Source of the DNA: Mesobacillus subterraneus
GTDB lineage: Bacteria; Bacillota; Bacilli; Bacillales; Cytobacillaceae
DNA length: 64,000 nt
NCBI RefSeq assembly: GCF_020524355.2
Contig: NZ_CP129019.1
Coordinates: 744,001-808,000, forward strand
Direction: 5' to 3'
Under the pieces are notes generated by a model. The model was not told the origin of the DNA. It worked only from the letters and a program-made list of their open reading frames with translations, and made no database searches. The position numbers and the translations under genes were made by a program. Positions 40,911 to 50,730 of the stretch are shown piece after piece (position 1 is the stretch's first letter; the number at the start of each line of letters is the position of its first letter).

Positions 40911-41519
40911 ATGTCATTAGTTATCGGATTGACAGGAGGTATAGCAAGCGGGAAAAGCACGATATCAGCCATGTTCACTGACATGGGCATCACGGTGGTC
41001 GATGCAGATATTGAAGCCAGGCTTGCTGTTGAACCAGGAGAAACAGCATACATTGAAATTGTCAGCCATTTTGGCACTGGAATTTTAGAAGAGAACGGTG
41101 CGATAAATCGCGCTAAGTTGGGCGAAATCATTTTTAACAACGAAGAAAAGCGCATGCTGCTTAATTCGATTGTCCATCCGGCCGTAAGAGAGCGGATGGC
41201 CCTAAAGAGAGCGAAAGCAGAAGAGGCAAATGAAAAAGCAGTCGTGCTGGACATTCCACTACTCTTCGAAAGCAAGCTGACAGGACTCGTCGAAAAAATC
41301 ATCGTCGTATATGTTGATGAGCAAACGCAGTTAGAAAGACTGATGAAGCGAAACAGGTTCTCGGAAGAAGAAGCAACTTCCAGGATTAAATCACAAATGC
41401 CGCTGAAGGATAAAGTCAGTCTGGCGGACGCAGTCATTGATAACAGCGGCAGCATCGAACAATCGAAGCAGCAGTTGTTGGATATATTGAATAATTGGGA
41501 AATCCTAAGAGCCGAGTAG
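40911..41519 (+). CDS. coaE: Dephospho-CoA kinase
   Basis: Last step of coenzyme A synthesis. The 202 residues have the Walker [13 protein letters not shown] at 6-17, DADIEAR near 32, and the adenylate-kinase-like lid with [16 protein letters not shown] near 140-155. Ends the polA-mutM-ytaF-coaE cluster; its stop lies inside the terminator hairpin. Confidence 0.96.
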   Translation: MSLVIGLTGGIASGKSTISAMFTDMGITVVDADIEARLAVEPGETAYIEIVSHFGTGILEENGAINRAKLGEIIFNNEEKRMLLNSIVHPAVRERMALKRAKAEEANEKAVVLDIPLLFESKLTGLVEKIIVVYVDEQTQLERLMKRNRFSEEEATSRIKSQMPLKDKVSLADAVIDNSGSIEQSKQQLLDILNNWEILRAE

Positions 41520-41530
41520 GCTCTTTTTTG
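41507..41530 (+). terminator. Terminator of polA-mutM-ytaF-coaE
   Basis: Perfect 7-bp stem AAGAGCC / GGCTCTT overlapping the coaE stop, then a T run. Confidence 0.85.
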
Positions 41531-41589
41531 GTTGCTTAGGAAATTAAAAGAATTTTTTAAGTGTGGATAACTACATGTTGTTTTCTTAA

Positions 41590-41706
41590 TCCAGCTCCAG
41601 CGCCTAGCCCCTCGAGACGCTTCGGTCCTGCCAATGAAGTCAAAGAACGACTTCACTGTCAGGCCCTCCAGCGCTTGTCGGGGCTGAACGAGGCGCTTGC
41701 GCTTTT
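41590..41706 (+). repeat. Dispersed palindromic intergenic element, copy 3
   Basis: CCAGCGCCTAGCCCCTCGAG ... GAAGTCAAAGAACGACTTC ... CCAGCGCTTGTCGGGGCTGA ... GAGGCGCTTGCGCTTTT. Outer AGCGCC/GGCGCT and AGCCCC/GGGGCT pairs plus the inner GAAGTC/GACTTC stem give a branched fold. 41707-41878 has no further gene. Confidence 0.82.
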
Positions 41707-41878
41707 TGTTCTGTCTCGAATCGTTAAGGTTGTTGTATTCCTATTGATTTCTAGGCATTCATCCTTGTTAAAAGCAAAATAATCTTCGTCAGGCTAAGCT
41801 TGTTAACGTCTAAAAAGTTGCAGCTAAATAAGTGTTATTATCAGAATTATTTTATATTTTAAATGTGTGCATTTATTT

Positions 41879-41907
41879 ATCACAAATAAAATTTAATATG
41901 TTATACT
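41879..41907 (+). promoter_or_regulatory. Promoter of gapB
   Basis: ATCACA, 17-base spacer, TATACT. The -10 lies inside the left arm of the inverted repeat 41900-41938. Confidence 0.55.
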
Positions 41908-41938
41908 AATACCATACAAAGGGGTTATTAAGTATAAC
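41900..41938. promoter_or_regulatory. Inverted repeat at the gapB promoter
   Basis: Perfect 8-bp arms GTTATACT and AGTATAAC with 23 bases between; centre to centre 31 bases. In B. subtilis gapB is repressed by CcpN in glucose; whether these arms are CcpN sites cannot be told by eye. Confidence 0.55.
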
Positions 41939-41961
41939 ACTAATTCGGAAGGGGCCGTACA

Positions 41962-42993
41962 ATGAAGGCGAGAATTGCGATTAACGGTTTTGGGAGAATT
42001 GGAAGAATGGTGTTCAGAAGAGCCATTCTTGATGAAAATCTAGAGGTTGTAGCGATTAATGCGAGCTACCCAGCTGAAACACTGGCGCATTTAATAAAAT
42101 ATGATTCAAATCATGGACAATTTGCTGGAGAAGTTATCCCAGCTGATGATCACCTGGTTGTTAACGGGAAGACAGTTAAACTATTAAGCAATCGAAATCC
42201 TGAGGAACTTCCGTGGAAGGAAATGAAGATTGATATTGTAATAGAAGCTACAGGTAAGTTCAATTCCCGAGACAAGGCTGCACTTCATCTTGATGCTGGT
42301 GCAAAGAAGGTCATCTTGACAGCACCTGGTACGAATGAGGATATCACTATCGTTATGGGAGTAAATGAAAGCGCATTAAATATTGAAGAGCATGATATCA
42401 TTTCAAATGCATCATGCACAACAAACTGCCTTGCACCAGTTGCGAAAGTGCTGGATGACACTTTCGGTATCGAGAATGGTTTGATGACAACTGTTCATGC
42501 TTATACAAATGACCAGAATAATATCGATAACCCGCACAAGGATTTGCGCAGGGCACGTTCTTGCGGCCAATCGATCATTCCAACCTCGACTGGGGCAGCA
42601 AAGGCACTTTCGCTTGTGCTTCCTCAGCTTAAAGGAAAGCTGCATGGTATGGCGCTAAGGGTACCGACACCGAACGTCTCTCTAGTAGACCTTGTTGTCG
42701 ACTTGAAGCGTGAGGTTACTGTGGACGAAATCAATGACGCATTCTACTCAGCATCAAAAGGAAAGCTCAAAGGCGTTCTTGATATCACCACAGATCCACT
42801 TGTTTCAATCGACTTTAATACGAATGAACATTCTGCGATCATTGATGGCCTGTCTACAATGGTCATCGGTGCGAACAAAGTAAAAGTACTTGCTTGGTAT
42901 GACAATGAATGGGGTTATTCAAGCAGGGTTGTTGACCTGACAAAGCACGTAGCACACTCAATGTCAAATTCTGCAACCGTAAAGGTAGGATAA
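41962..42993 (+). CDS. gapB: Glyceraldehyde-3-phosphate dehydrogenase, gluconeogenic type
   Basis: NADP-preferring GAPDH working in gluconeogenesis. The 343 residues carry the Rossmann INGFGRIGRMVFR, the catalytic Cys in SNASCTTNCLAP (near 155) and the phosphate-binding STGAAKA. Placement after coaE and before speD, and the ATLHL-poor NASY segment after strand 2, match B. subtilis GapB rather than GapA. GAAGGGG precedes the ATG. Confidence 0.93.
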   Translation: MKARIAINGFGRIGRMVFRRAILDENLEVVAINASYPAETLAHLIKYDSNHGQFAGEVIPADDHLVVNGKTVKLLSNRNPEELPWKEMKIDIVIEATGKFNSRDKAALHLDAGAKKVILTAPGTNEDITIVMGVNESALNIEEHDIISNASCTTNCLAPVAKVLDDTFGIENGLMTTVHAYTNDQNNIDNPHKDLRRARSCGQSIIPTSTGAAKALSLVLPQLKGKLHGMALRVPTPNVSLVDLVVDLKREVTVDEINDAFYSASKGKLKGVLDITTDPLVSIDFNTNEHSAIIDGLSTMVIGANKVKVLAWYDNEWGYSSRVVDLTKHVAHSMSNSATVKVG

Positions 42994-43004
42994 TTTAAAA
43001 ACGT

Positions 43005-43032
43005 AAAAGCTTGCTTACGGGCAAGCTTTTTG
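43005..43032 (+). terminator. Terminator of gapB
   Basis: Perfect 10-bp stem AAAAGCTTGC / GCAAGCTTTT, 6-nt loop, T run. Confidence 0.88.
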
Positions 43033-43202
43033 TGTTGTCTGTGTTTTTTGCATGATTTTAATATAATTTAGCAGCCTGTTTCCATGTTGAAATCCCAACA
43101 GTTTTTATAGCTAATACCCCCCTGGAAGCCTACGGAATAGCTATCTGCCAAACTACAAAAATCGAAGTTTGAAATCCATGAAAAAAATTTAATTTCATGT
43201 GT

Positions 43203-43231
43203 TGCAAAAAAAATATAAACAAAGTATACTA
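43203..43231 (+). promoter_or_regulatory. Promoter of speD
   Basis: TTGCAA, 17-base A-rich spacer, TATACT (around 43203-43231). It predicts a leader of about 135 bases. Confidence 0.65.
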
Positions 43232-43237
43232 GTCATC

Positions 43238-43370
43238 GTGAACTTCTTAATAACGGTACCAATTGGCTACTTAAAGGGTTAGGACCTCTCTGGACTAACT
43301 TTCCCCCCGTGGTAGTTAAGATACCATTGAAGCTAAGGACTTCATTCTAATACTGTTAGAGGGGGAAATT
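43238..43370 (+). other. Structured speD 5' leader
   Basis: The leader has several complementary segments: GTTAG/CTAAC in the middle around a GGACC...TGG core, GGTACC near the 5' end against GGTA...TACC near the 3' end, and a C6 run. It looks like a folded regulatory RNA, but I cannot assign it to a known class. Confidence 0.4.
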
Positions 43371-43374
43371 GAAT

Positions 43375-43755
43375 ATGGAAACAATGGGTCGTCATGTAAT
43401 TTCTGAACTTTGGGGTTGCGATTTTGAAAAATTGAATGATATGGATTTTATTGAACAAACTTTTGTTGGAGCAGCTTTGAAATCGGGTGCTGAAATCCGC
43501 GAGGTGGCATTCCACAAATTTGCGCCACAAGGCGTTAGCGGAGTTGTCATTATTTCTGAATCTCATTTAACAATTCATAGCTTCCCGGAACACGGATACG
43601 CTAGCATAGATGTTTACACTTGCGGTGATCTGGATCCTAATATTGCAGCTGACTATATTGCAGAAGCACTTGGTGCTCAAACTCGTGAGAACATCGAAAT
43701 TCCACGCGGCATGGGTCCTGTGCATGTGAAGCAAGCACAAGCTAAAGCACTATAA
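43375..43755 (+). CDS. speD: S-adenosylmethionine decarboxylase proenzyme
   Basis: Makes decarboxylated SAM, the aminopropyl donor for spermidine. The 126-residue class 1B proenzyme cleaves itself at the Glu-Ser bond in [15 protein letters not shown], making the pyruvoyl group; [18 protein letters not shown] is intact. Nearly identical to the B. subtilis protein as I recall it. ATG 43375 is preferred over TTG 43369 by homology and by the GAGGGGG upstream. A structured leader precedes it. Confidence 0.96.
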   Translation: METMGRHVISELWGCDFEKLNDMDFIEQTFVGAALKSGAEIREVAFHKFAPQGVSGVVIISESHLTIHSFPEHGYASIDVYTCGDLDPNIAADYIAEALGAQTRENIEIPRGMGPVHVKQAQAKAL

Positions 43756-43775
43756 TTGAAAATATGAAAATTCAC

Positions 43776-43808
43776 AAGAGGTGTAGCGATACACCTCTTT
43801 TTATTTTT
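43776..43808 (+). terminator. Terminator of speD
   Basis: Perfect 10-bp stem AAGAGGTGTA / TACACCTCTT, 4-nt loop, T-rich tail. Confidence 0.88.
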
Positions 43809-43859
43809 CCGTAAAATACGGTAGAATGATAATAGAAATAACTAGCAGGAGGATTTTTG

Positions 43860-44264
43860 ATGTCTTTATTAAAATCCGTAACAGGACGGTACGAAAAATT
43901 CAGCGGAACAAGTGAAAACAATAGAGATGAACAGCTTAAAACACGTTATTATAAAACAAACTTTAATCAGATGTTCCAGACAGTCGAAGACTTGCTGAAG
44001 GCAGACCCTTCGTTTAAGATAACGAGTATCTCCAAAGAACATGGGGAAATGTCAGCCGAATTGAAGGGGAAGCTGCCTGCTTTTTTAACAGCGACAGTTG
44101 TCACAACAAAACCATTTGAGACAGCAGTCGACCTACATATCTCTACGGAAAAGTTTTCATTGGCAGGTATTAACCCGACCTTGAAGCAGGAGTTGTTGAA
44201 GATTTATGACAAGCTGGACTCCGCACACCCTTTTATTGGTTCAGGCAAGTATGGAAATCAATAG
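43860..44264 (+). CDS. Conserved cytosolic protein, unknown function
   Basis: A 134-residue soluble protein with no signal peptide or membrane segment. It starts MSLLKSVTGRYEKFSGTSEN behind AGGAGG and appears to form one alpha-beta domain with a central EMSAELKGKLPAFLTATVV region. The residues following resemble lipid- or cofactor-associated DUF1499-like proteins only loosely, so no family is claimed. Lies between speD and nrdR on the same strand. Confidence 0.75.
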   Translation: MSLLKSVTGRYEKFSGTSENNRDEQLKTRYYKTNFNQMFQTVEDLLKADPSFKITSISKEHGEMSAELKGKLPAFLTATVVTTKPFETAVDLHISTEKFSLAGINPTLKQELLKIYDKLDSAHPFIGSGKYGNQ

Positions 44265-44390
44265 TTCCTCTTGTCCCGTCCCCATCTTTTTTATAAGATA
44301 ATACTAGGATAATGCTTATGGGCATATTGGTGGAACAAGCGAATGGTCCTTCGCTCATACTATATTTCAAATTATTCGGAGCTGATCGAA

Positions 44391-44852
44391 ATGAAATGTC
44401 CAACTTGCCAAAATAACTCTACCCGGGTTCTTGATTCAAGACCTGTTGACGATAGCCGATCAATTCGACGCAGACGCGAATGCGAAGCTTGCGGATTTCG
44501 CTTTACCACCTTTGAGAAGGTTGAAGAAATTCCTTTGATTGTCGTAAAAAAAGAAGGTACTCGTGAAGAGTTCAATCGGGAAAAACTTTTTCGCGGGTTA
44601 ATAAAAGCTTGTGAAAAACGTCCAGTCGCTTTGAAAGAGCTAGAGGATCTGGTATCCGAAGTAGAAAAAGAACTTCGCAGCCATGGAGTTTCTGAAGTTA
44701 AGAGTGAAGCCGTTGGGGAAATGGTGATGGACAGGCTGGCGAAGATTGATGAAGTTGCCTATGTCCGTTTTGCTTCTGTTTACCGTCAGTTTAAGGATAT
44801 CAACGTATTTATTGATGAATTGAAAGAGTTGTTAAAAAGGGAACAATCATAA
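44391..44852 (+). CDS. nrdR: Transcriptional repressor NrdR
   Basis: Represses ribonucleotide reductase genes in response to ATP/dATP. The 153 residues start with a zinc ribbon (CPTC, then CEACGFRF near 31-38) followed by an ATP-cone domain (about 46-136). ATG at 44391 is chosen because MKCPTC is the universal N-terminus and GGAG precedes it. Confidence 0.96.
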   Translation: MKCPTCQNNSTRVLDSRPVDDSRSIRRRRECEACGFRFTTFEKVEEIPLIVVKKEGTREEFNREKLFRGLIKACEKRPVALKELEDLVSEVEKELRSHGVSEVKSEAVGEMVMDRLAKIDEVAYVRFASVYRQFKDINVFIDELKELLKREQS

Positions 44853-44889
44853 CAATTGGGGTCCGTTTGACTCCTGTTAAAATCCTGTT

Positions 44890-44916
44890 GAGCTGAAGTA
44901 AACTTCAGCTCTTTTT
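44890..44916 (+). terminator. Terminator of nrdR
   Basis: Perfect 9-bp stem GAGCTGAAG / CTTCAGCTC, 4-nt loop, T run. Confidence 0.88.
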
Positions 44917-44984
44917 AAGGCTGTTTATGTATTTTAGAGGTAAATGTATAACAGGGACTTACAATTCAGAATGGAGGAAAAAGG

Positions 44985-46400
44985 ATGGCTCAGCATTGGC
45001 AAGAGACTTTGCCTGTAGACCAATATATTGTTGCATCCGGTGGTTTATTGCATGACTACGATCGCAAGGTACTCACTTTTTTGTACCAGCCTTTGATTGG
45101 GCCAGCTTGCTCAAGCCTTTATATGACCTTATGGGCTGAACTGGAAGAGAACCGGCTTTGGTCACAGCCTGTCACACACCATAACTTAATGACGATCATG
45201 GACATGAACTTGAAGGATATTTACCTGGACCGCCAAAAGCTCGAAGGTATGGGGTTGCTGAAGACATATGTAAAAAACAGCGAGGATGGTCGTTCATTTA
45301 TTTATGAATTGCAACCGCCTTTGACTCCTGAACAATTTTTCCTTGATGGGATGCTGAATGTTTATTTGTATCGGAAAGTCGGCAAGAATCAGTTTTTGAG
45401 GCTAAAGCGATTTTTCAGCGATAAATCTGCTGAGTCAGAGCCTGGATTTAAGGAAATTACAAAGGCATTCCAGGATGTGTTCGTGTCTGTACCAACTCAG
45501 GCACTTTTGCCTAATGATGATTCAGCTGCCGACCTAGAGGCGGAGGAAGGTAATTCGTTTATTGGCAGAGTGGAATCTTCAAAAATACAGATTGACCCTG
45601 CTGAGTTCAACTTCGATTTGCTTTTGGGAGGGCTGCAGGAATCACTCATAGCTAAAAAAGCTTTTACATCGAAGGTTAAGGAAGCGATTAGCAATCTTGC
45701 CTTCCTATATGGTATCGATGCCTTGAAGATGAAGAATATCATATTAAGTGCAGTAACTGCAGAAAATGAGATAGATATAGAAGAATTGAGGAAGGCTGCC
45801 CGGGACTGGTACCAATTTGAACACCAGGACCAGCTGCCGGCACTCCTCGACCGGACCCAGCCATTACAGCATAAAGCTGGTATCGAGAAGCCGAAAACTC
45901 AGGAAGAGGAATTGGTGGTTTATCTTGAAAAAACATCCCCACGCCAGCTGTTGATCGATCTTACAGGCGGTGCCGAGCCATCAAAAGGAGATCTGCAAAT
46001 CATCGAAGAGGTGATGTTCAAGCAAAAGCTGCTGCCGGGAGTCGTGAATGTTTTAGTTCAATATGTTATGCTCAAGACGGATATGAAGCTGACAAAAGGC
46101 TATATCGAAAAGATTGCCAGCCATTGGTCGCGGAAAAAAATTTCGACGGTCAGGGATGCGATGCAGCTGGCCAAAAGCGAGCACAGGCAGTATCTCGAAT
46201 GGGCAGAAGGAAAAAAAGTACCCTCTTCATCATCTGGAAAAAGAAAGTCTATCCGTAAAGAAGTTCTGCCGGATTGGTTTGGTAAAAAGACCGATGGTGA
46301 GCCTCAACAGCAAAAAAATGCTGCTGATGTGGATCCTGATTTTGAAATAGAAAAGAAAAAGCTTGAAGAAGAATTGAAAAAGTTCAAATCCGGGAGGTGA
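44985..46400 (+). CDS. dnaB: Replication initiation and membrane attachment protein DnaB
   Basis: Firmicute helicase co-loader (not the E. coli helicase of the same name) which, with DnaD and DnaI, loads DnaC helicase at oriC. The 471 residues show two winged-helix-like DDBH1/DDBH2-type regions (about 1-130 and 300-400) and a charged C-terminal tail rich in Lys and Glu (about 410-471). GGAGG precedes the ATG. Its stop lies inside the dnaI ribosome binding site. Confidence 0.95.
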   Translation: MAQHWQETLPVDQYIVASGGLLHDYDRKVLTFLYQPLIGPACSSLYMTLWAELEENRLWSQPVTHHNLMTIMDMNLKDIYLDRQKLEGMGLLKTYVKNSEDGRSFIYELQPPLTPEQFFLDGMLNVYLYRKVGKNQFLRLKRFFSDKSAESEPGFKEITKAFQDVFVSVPTQALLPNDDSAADLEAEEGNSFIGRVESSKIQIDPAEFNFDLLLGGLQESLIAKKAFTSKVKEAISNLAFLYGIDALKMKNIILSAVTAENEIDIEELRKAARDWYQFEHQDQLPALLDRTQPLQHKAGIEKPKTQEEELVVYLEKTSPRQLLIDLTGGAEPSKGDLQIIEEVMFKQKLLPGVVNVLVQYVMLKTDMKLTKGYIEKIASHWSRKKISTVRDAMQLAKSEHRQYLEWAEGKKVPSSSSGKRKSIRKEVLPDWFGKKTDGEPQQQKNAADVDPDFEIEKKKLEEELKKFKSGR

Positions 46401-46405
46401 TTCAT

Positions 46406-47338
46406 TTGCAAAACATTAATGAAACATTGAAGAAGCTGGCGAATAACCAGAATTTCCAGCAGCGCTATGAAGCTATTAAGCGACAGGTCATGCACGATAA
46501 ACATATCAAGGAATTCCTCGATGATAATGCAGATTATATCACCCGGGAAATGCTCGATGGCAGTATGTCAAAGCTTTATGAGTTCTCCAACCAGAGCAAA
46601 GGCTGTGAAGATTGCGAGAGTCTCGCAGGCTGCAAGAATATGATCAAAGGTTATGAACCAGAGCTTTTCATAAAAGGAAACTTCATTGACATAAAATATG
46701 ACCGTTGTAAGAAGAAGGTCATGAATGATGAGCAGCAAAAGAATGCACGCCTGATCAATAGCATTTTTGTGCCTAAGGAAATTTTGAATGCATCATTTGG
46801 TGATATAGAGCTCGATGACGCCGGGAGGTTCAAGGCGATCAAGATGGCAAAGGATTTTGTTGAGAATTATGAGACGGGCCAGAAGCAAAAGGGTTTATTC
46901 CTTCATGGACCTTTCGGGACAGGGAAATCTTATTTGCTCGGTGCCATCGCAAACGAGCTTGCCCAGAAACAGATCAGTTCATTGATTGTGTATGTACCCG
47001 AATTTTTCAGGGAAATGAAAAATGCGATTGGGGACCATACTGTCAATGACAAGCTGGAAGCAATCAAAAAGGCGAATGTTCTCATGCTCGATGACATCGG
47101 AGCGGAAACAATGAGCAGCTGGGCGAGGGATGAGATCCTCGGGACGATCCTGCAGTTCCGCATGCTCGAGAACCTTCCGACCTTCTTTACCTCGAACTTC
47201 GACCTTAAAGGACTGGAACATCATTTGACACACAGCCAGCGGGGAGAAGAAGAGCAATTGAAGGCAGCAAGAATCATGGAACGTATTAAATACCTTGCGG
47301 AGCCGGTGAAAGTTGAAGGCAAAAATCGCAGGATATAA
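46406..47338 (+). CDS. dnaI: Primosomal protein DnaI (helicase loader)
   Basis: AAA+ ATPase that loads the replicative helicase. A 310-residue protein with an N-terminal helicase-binding zinc domain (CEDCESLAGCKN near 68-80), then Walker A GPFGTGKS (near 166-173) and Walker B VLMLDDIG (near 228). TTG at 46406 is chosen because GGGAGGTG lies 7 bases upstream; the GTG at 46397 is part of that site. Confidence 0.95.
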   Translation: MQNINETLKKLANNQNFQQRYEAIKRQVMHDKHIKEFLDDNADYITREMLDGSMSKLYEFSNQSKGCEDCESLAGCKNMIKGYEPELFIKGNFIDIKYDRCKKKVMNDEQQKNARLINSIFVPKEILNASFGDIELDDAGRFKAIKMAKDFVENYETGQKQKGLFLHGPFGTGKSYLLGAIANELAQKQISSLIVYVPEFFREMKNAIGDHTVNDKLEAIKKANVLMLDDIGAETMSSWARDEILGTILQFRMLENLPTFFTSNFDLKGLEHHLTHSQRGEEEQLKAARIMERIKYLAEPVKVEGKNRRI

Positions 47339-47340
47339 AA

Positions 47341-47379
47341 AATGTGCCGCGGCTAAACAAGCTGCGGCACATTTTTTTG
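47341..47379 (+). terminator. Terminator of dnaB-dnaI
   Basis: Stem AATGTGCCGC / GCGGCACATT around a 13-nt loop, then a T run. Confidence 0.88.
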
Positions 47380-47473
47380 CACTTATAACCAGTTATCGAC
47401 CATATGGACACTTCTAAATTGTCCAAGTTCCCCATATATATAATCAGGGATTATTTAAAAAGGGGGGATATGG

Positions 47474-48349
47474 TTGATTGAAATCATCTTCCAAAAAAAG
47501 CAAGATGCCTGGAATTTGTATCAACATTTAGTCACCAGGCTTGCTTCGTGGCAGGAAACGAATTCAATTCTTCTTAATGAAGATCGAAATAGAGTGCTTA
47601 TTCCAGAAGAATTTTATAAACATGAAACGTTGAATGTACTCAAAAAAAGTGTTTATGATTTTATTTTAAAGGTGAAACGTGATGATTGGCTAAGAGCCAT
47701 CCTGGCAGAATCATACTTTTATAATGACAGTGAAGAACAAGACCAAATTCTTGATATCATTTACTCCGTCATCGAAGGCAACCGTAAAGAATTAGCTCCT
47801 TTTATGGAAGGTGTCGGAGAACAAAGGATGGTCCAGAGTTCGATCAGTGAAATTTTTGATGAAAGAGTTTCATTTTCATTTGATTCCTTTGTCATGTTCA
47901 GGTTGAAGGCCTATACTGAGCAGCTCTCCCAATGGATAGAGATTGCGATTGATGAGTATAAGATGGAACAGGAGTACCAGGTTTTCCTGCAAACACTGAG
48001 GGATTTCCTGGAGGACAGGAAGCCGCAGATGTCTCATTTATATTTGGTGATTGAGGAGAATATGGTCTTTTATAATCAGCAATTCACAGAAATGAAACGA
48101 AGTGATCTGTTTAAAACGATTGACCGCAAGCTGCTTGTCAATCACCCGGTCTATGTGGATTCCGGGACGATAGCGCCGTTGCTTTCGATAGCTCCTGAAA
48201 CCATTTACATGTATACGGATGATCCTCACCAGCCGTTAGTGAGGACAATCATCAATCTTTTTGAAGAACGCGTGGTAGTCAGTCCAGTTACCGCATTTCA
48301 TGATGAAAAAGTAAACTTTTTCAAAGAGGATCGTGAAAATGTACAATAG
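47474..48349 (+). CDS. ytxC: Putative sporulation protein YtxC
   Basis: A 291-residue soluble protein matching the YtxC family, which occurs only in spore formers; the biochemical role is unknown. TTG start at 47474 behind AAGGGGGGAT; the ATG four bases earlier runs into a stop at once. It is a single gene between dnaI and thrS, as in B. subtilis. Confidence 0.9.
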   Translation: MIEIIFQKKQDAWNLYQHLVTRLASWQETNSILLNEDRNRVLIPEEFYKHETLNVLKKSVYDFILKVKRDDWLRAILAESYFYNDSEEQDQILDIIYSVIEGNRKELAPFMEGVGEQRMVQSSISEIFDERVSFSFDSFVMFRLKAYTEQLSQWIEIAIDEYKMEQEYQVFLQTLRDFLEDRKPQMSHLYLVIEENMVFYNQQFTEMKRSDLFKTIDRKLLVNHPVYVDSGTIAPLLSIAPETIYMYTDDPHQPLVRTIINLFEERVVVSPVTAFHDEKVNFFKEDRENVQ

Positions 48350-48354
48350 CCCAC

Positions 48355-48383
48355 TTGATTTTCAAAACATTACAAACTATAAT
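48355..48383 (+). promoter_or_regulatory. Promoter of thrS
   Basis: TTGATT, 17-base spacer, TATAAT, directly before the T-box leader. Confidence 0.7.
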
Positions 48384-48419
48384 TACCTACATACTAAATC
48401 AAAAGTAAATGTAATGATG

Positions 48420-48665
48420 AGGACATGGGCATTCTTTAAAGGTTTGCAGAGAGGGAAGGCTAGGCTGAAAACTTCCTAACATGAAAGAAACGCTTACCAC
48501 CTCTGAACTCCAGCTGTGAACGCCCATAGGGCAAGTATTGGCTGGCGGCAGAAGCCGTTACCGCAACCAGAGCCATTCCTGCGTTATTTTTGCGCAAGAG
48601 TGGGAATTGGGTGGAACCACGTGTGATCAAACTCGTCCCTGTTTTTAGGGACGGGTTTTTTTATT
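48420..48665 (+). ncRNA. T-box riboswitch (threonine) of thrS
   Basis: The T-box sequence GGGTGGAACCACG stands at 48609-48621, followed by the terminator CGTCCCT / AGGGACG (48634-48653) with a T run. The long 5' stem I carries a threonine ACC codon at 48496-48498 in the specifier position. Uncharged tRNA-Thr would stabilise the antiterminator and turn on thrS. Confidence 0.93.
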
Positions 48666-48709
48666 TTTCACGCAAAAATTGCGCTATATTTTAAAAGGAG
48701 GAAAAGCCA

Positions 48710-50646
48710 ATGGCAGACATGTTAAAAATATCGTTTCCAGATGGAGCAGTGAAGGAGTTTCCGGCAGGCACAACGACTGAAGATATCGCCAGCTCGATCA
48801 GCCCGGGCCTAAAGAAGAAAGCCATTGCCGGTATGGTCAATGGACAGCCGTATGACCTTAAGAGAGCAATCGAGGAGGATGCATCGATCGAAATCGTCAC
48901 TCCGGACCATCCTGAGGCTCTTGAAATCCTGCGCCACAGCTCAGCTCACTTAATGGCACAGGCAATCAAGCGTCTATATAAAGATGTTAACCTTGGAGTA
49001 GGGCAGGGCCAGTAATCGAAGGCGGCTTCTACTATGATATCGATATGGAACATTCTTTATCTCCGGAAGATTTGCCAGAGATTGAAAAGGAAATGAAGAA
49101 AATCATCAATGAGAACATTGAGATTGTCCGTAAAGAAGTAAGCCGTGAAGAGGCAGTCAAGTTTTTCAAAGAGCTTGGAGACCCTTATAAACTTGAGTTG
49201 ATTGAAGCGATCCCGGCGGATGAGAAGGTCACTCTTTATGAACAGGGAGACTTTGTCGATCTTTGCCGCGGGGTACACGTACCTTCAACAGGCAAACTGA
49301 AGGAATTCAAATTGTTGAGCATTGCTGGTGCATACTGGCGCGGCGACAGCGACAACAAAATGCTCCAGCGTATTTATGGTACTGCTTTCTTCAAGAAGGA
49401 AGATTTGAAAGAGCACTTGAGGCTGCTTGAAGAAGCGAAAGAGCGTGACCATCGCAAGCTTGGCAAGGAACTTAGCTTATTTACTAATTCACAGAAGGTG
49501 GGCTAGGGACTTCCTTTATGGCTTCCGAAAGGTGCGACAATCCGCCGCATCATCGAACGCTATATTGTCGATAAAGAAGTCAGCCTTGGTTATGACCATG
49601 TCTACACTCCAGTAATGGGAAGTGTCGAGCTTTATAAAACATCCGGACACTGGGACCACTATCAGGAAAACATGTTCCCGGTCATGGAAATGGAAAATGA
49701 ACAGCTCGTGTTAAGACCGATGAACTGTCCGCACCATATGATGGTGTACAAAAACAGCATCCATAGCTACAGGGAACTTCCTATCAGAATTGCCGAGCTT
49801 GGAACAATGCACCGTTATGAAATGTCCGGCGCGTTGGCTGGGTTGCAGCGTGTGCGCGGCATGACTCTGAACGATGCTCACCTGTTTGTCCGCCCTGACC
49901 AGATCAAGGAAGAGTTCAAACGTGTCGTCGAGCTTGTGCTTGAAGTCTACAAGGATTTTGACATGAATGACTATTCGTTCCGTCTCTCCTACAGAGACCC
50001 TGAAGATAAAGAAAAATATTTTGATGATGACCAGATGTGGGAAAAGGCTCAGTCCATGCTTAAAGAAGCGATGGATGAAATGGGTCTTGAGTATTTCGAA
50101 GCTGACGGCGAAGCGGCATTCTACGGACCGAAGCTTGATGTACAGGTCAAGACTGCTCTCGGCAAAGAGGAAACTCTTTCAACAGTCCAGCTTGATTTCT
50201 TGCTTCCGGAACGTTTCGACCTGACTTATATCGGCGAAGACGGCAAGCACCATCGTCCAGTTGTCATCCACCGTGGCGTTGTATCAACTATGGAACGCTT
50301 TGTTGCCTTCCTGATCGAAGAGTACAAAGGGGCGTTCCCGACATGGCTGGCACCAGTCCAGGCGCAGATCATCCCGGTATCACCAACAGTCCACTATGAC
50401 TATGCAAGAGAAATCAAGGAAAAGCTTAAGGCAGAAGGCTTCCGCGTTGAAATCGATGGCCGTGATGAAAAAATCGGCTACAAAATCCGCGAAGCACAAA
50501 TGCAGAAAGTTCCTTATATGCTCGTAGTCGGTGACAATGAAGTAGAAGAAAAAGCAGTCAACGTTCGTAAATATGGTGAACAGAAATCCGAAACAATTGC
50601 CTTTGAGGAATTCCTGGAGTCATTCAGGAAAGAAGCGAAGAAATAA
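48710..50646 (+). CDS. thrS: Threonine--tRNA ligase (frameshift and in-frame stop as sequenced)
   Basis: Charges tRNA-Thr. The TGS domain (about 1-60) and the SAH editing domain ([11 protein letters not shown]) lead to a frame break at 49001-49010, in the conserved [13 protein letters not shown] (5 extra bases, or one missing, would explain it). A TAG at 49504-49506 then replaces a residue of [13 protein letters not shown]. The catalytic and anticodon domains ([40 protein letters not shown]) are intact. Essential, so the faults are probably not real. The T-box leader is upstream. Confidence 0.94.
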
Positions 50647-50647
50647 G

Positions 50648-50690
50648 ATCAGCGGAAGCGCCTCGAGGTCTTGGCGACAGAGCTGAACAT
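50648..50690. repeat. Short remnant of the dispersed palindromic element
   Basis: AGCGGAAGCGCCTCGAGGTC...AGCTGAAC resembles one end of the elements at 24.4, 34.2 and 41.6 kb, just after the thrS stop. Confidence 0.5.
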
Positions 50691-50724
50691 AAAATAAGAG
50701 GGGCAGGTGGCTCCTCTTATTTTT
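50691..50724. terminator. Terminator between thrS and the convergent small gene
   Basis: AAAATAAGAGG / CCTCTTATTTT stem with a T run on both strands. Confidence 0.8.
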
Positions 50725-50730
50725 ATGGAA

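Noticed and set aside
40853..41656. Minus-strand open frame opposite coaE
   Set aside because: Shadow of coaE and of the dispersed repeat; no start signals.
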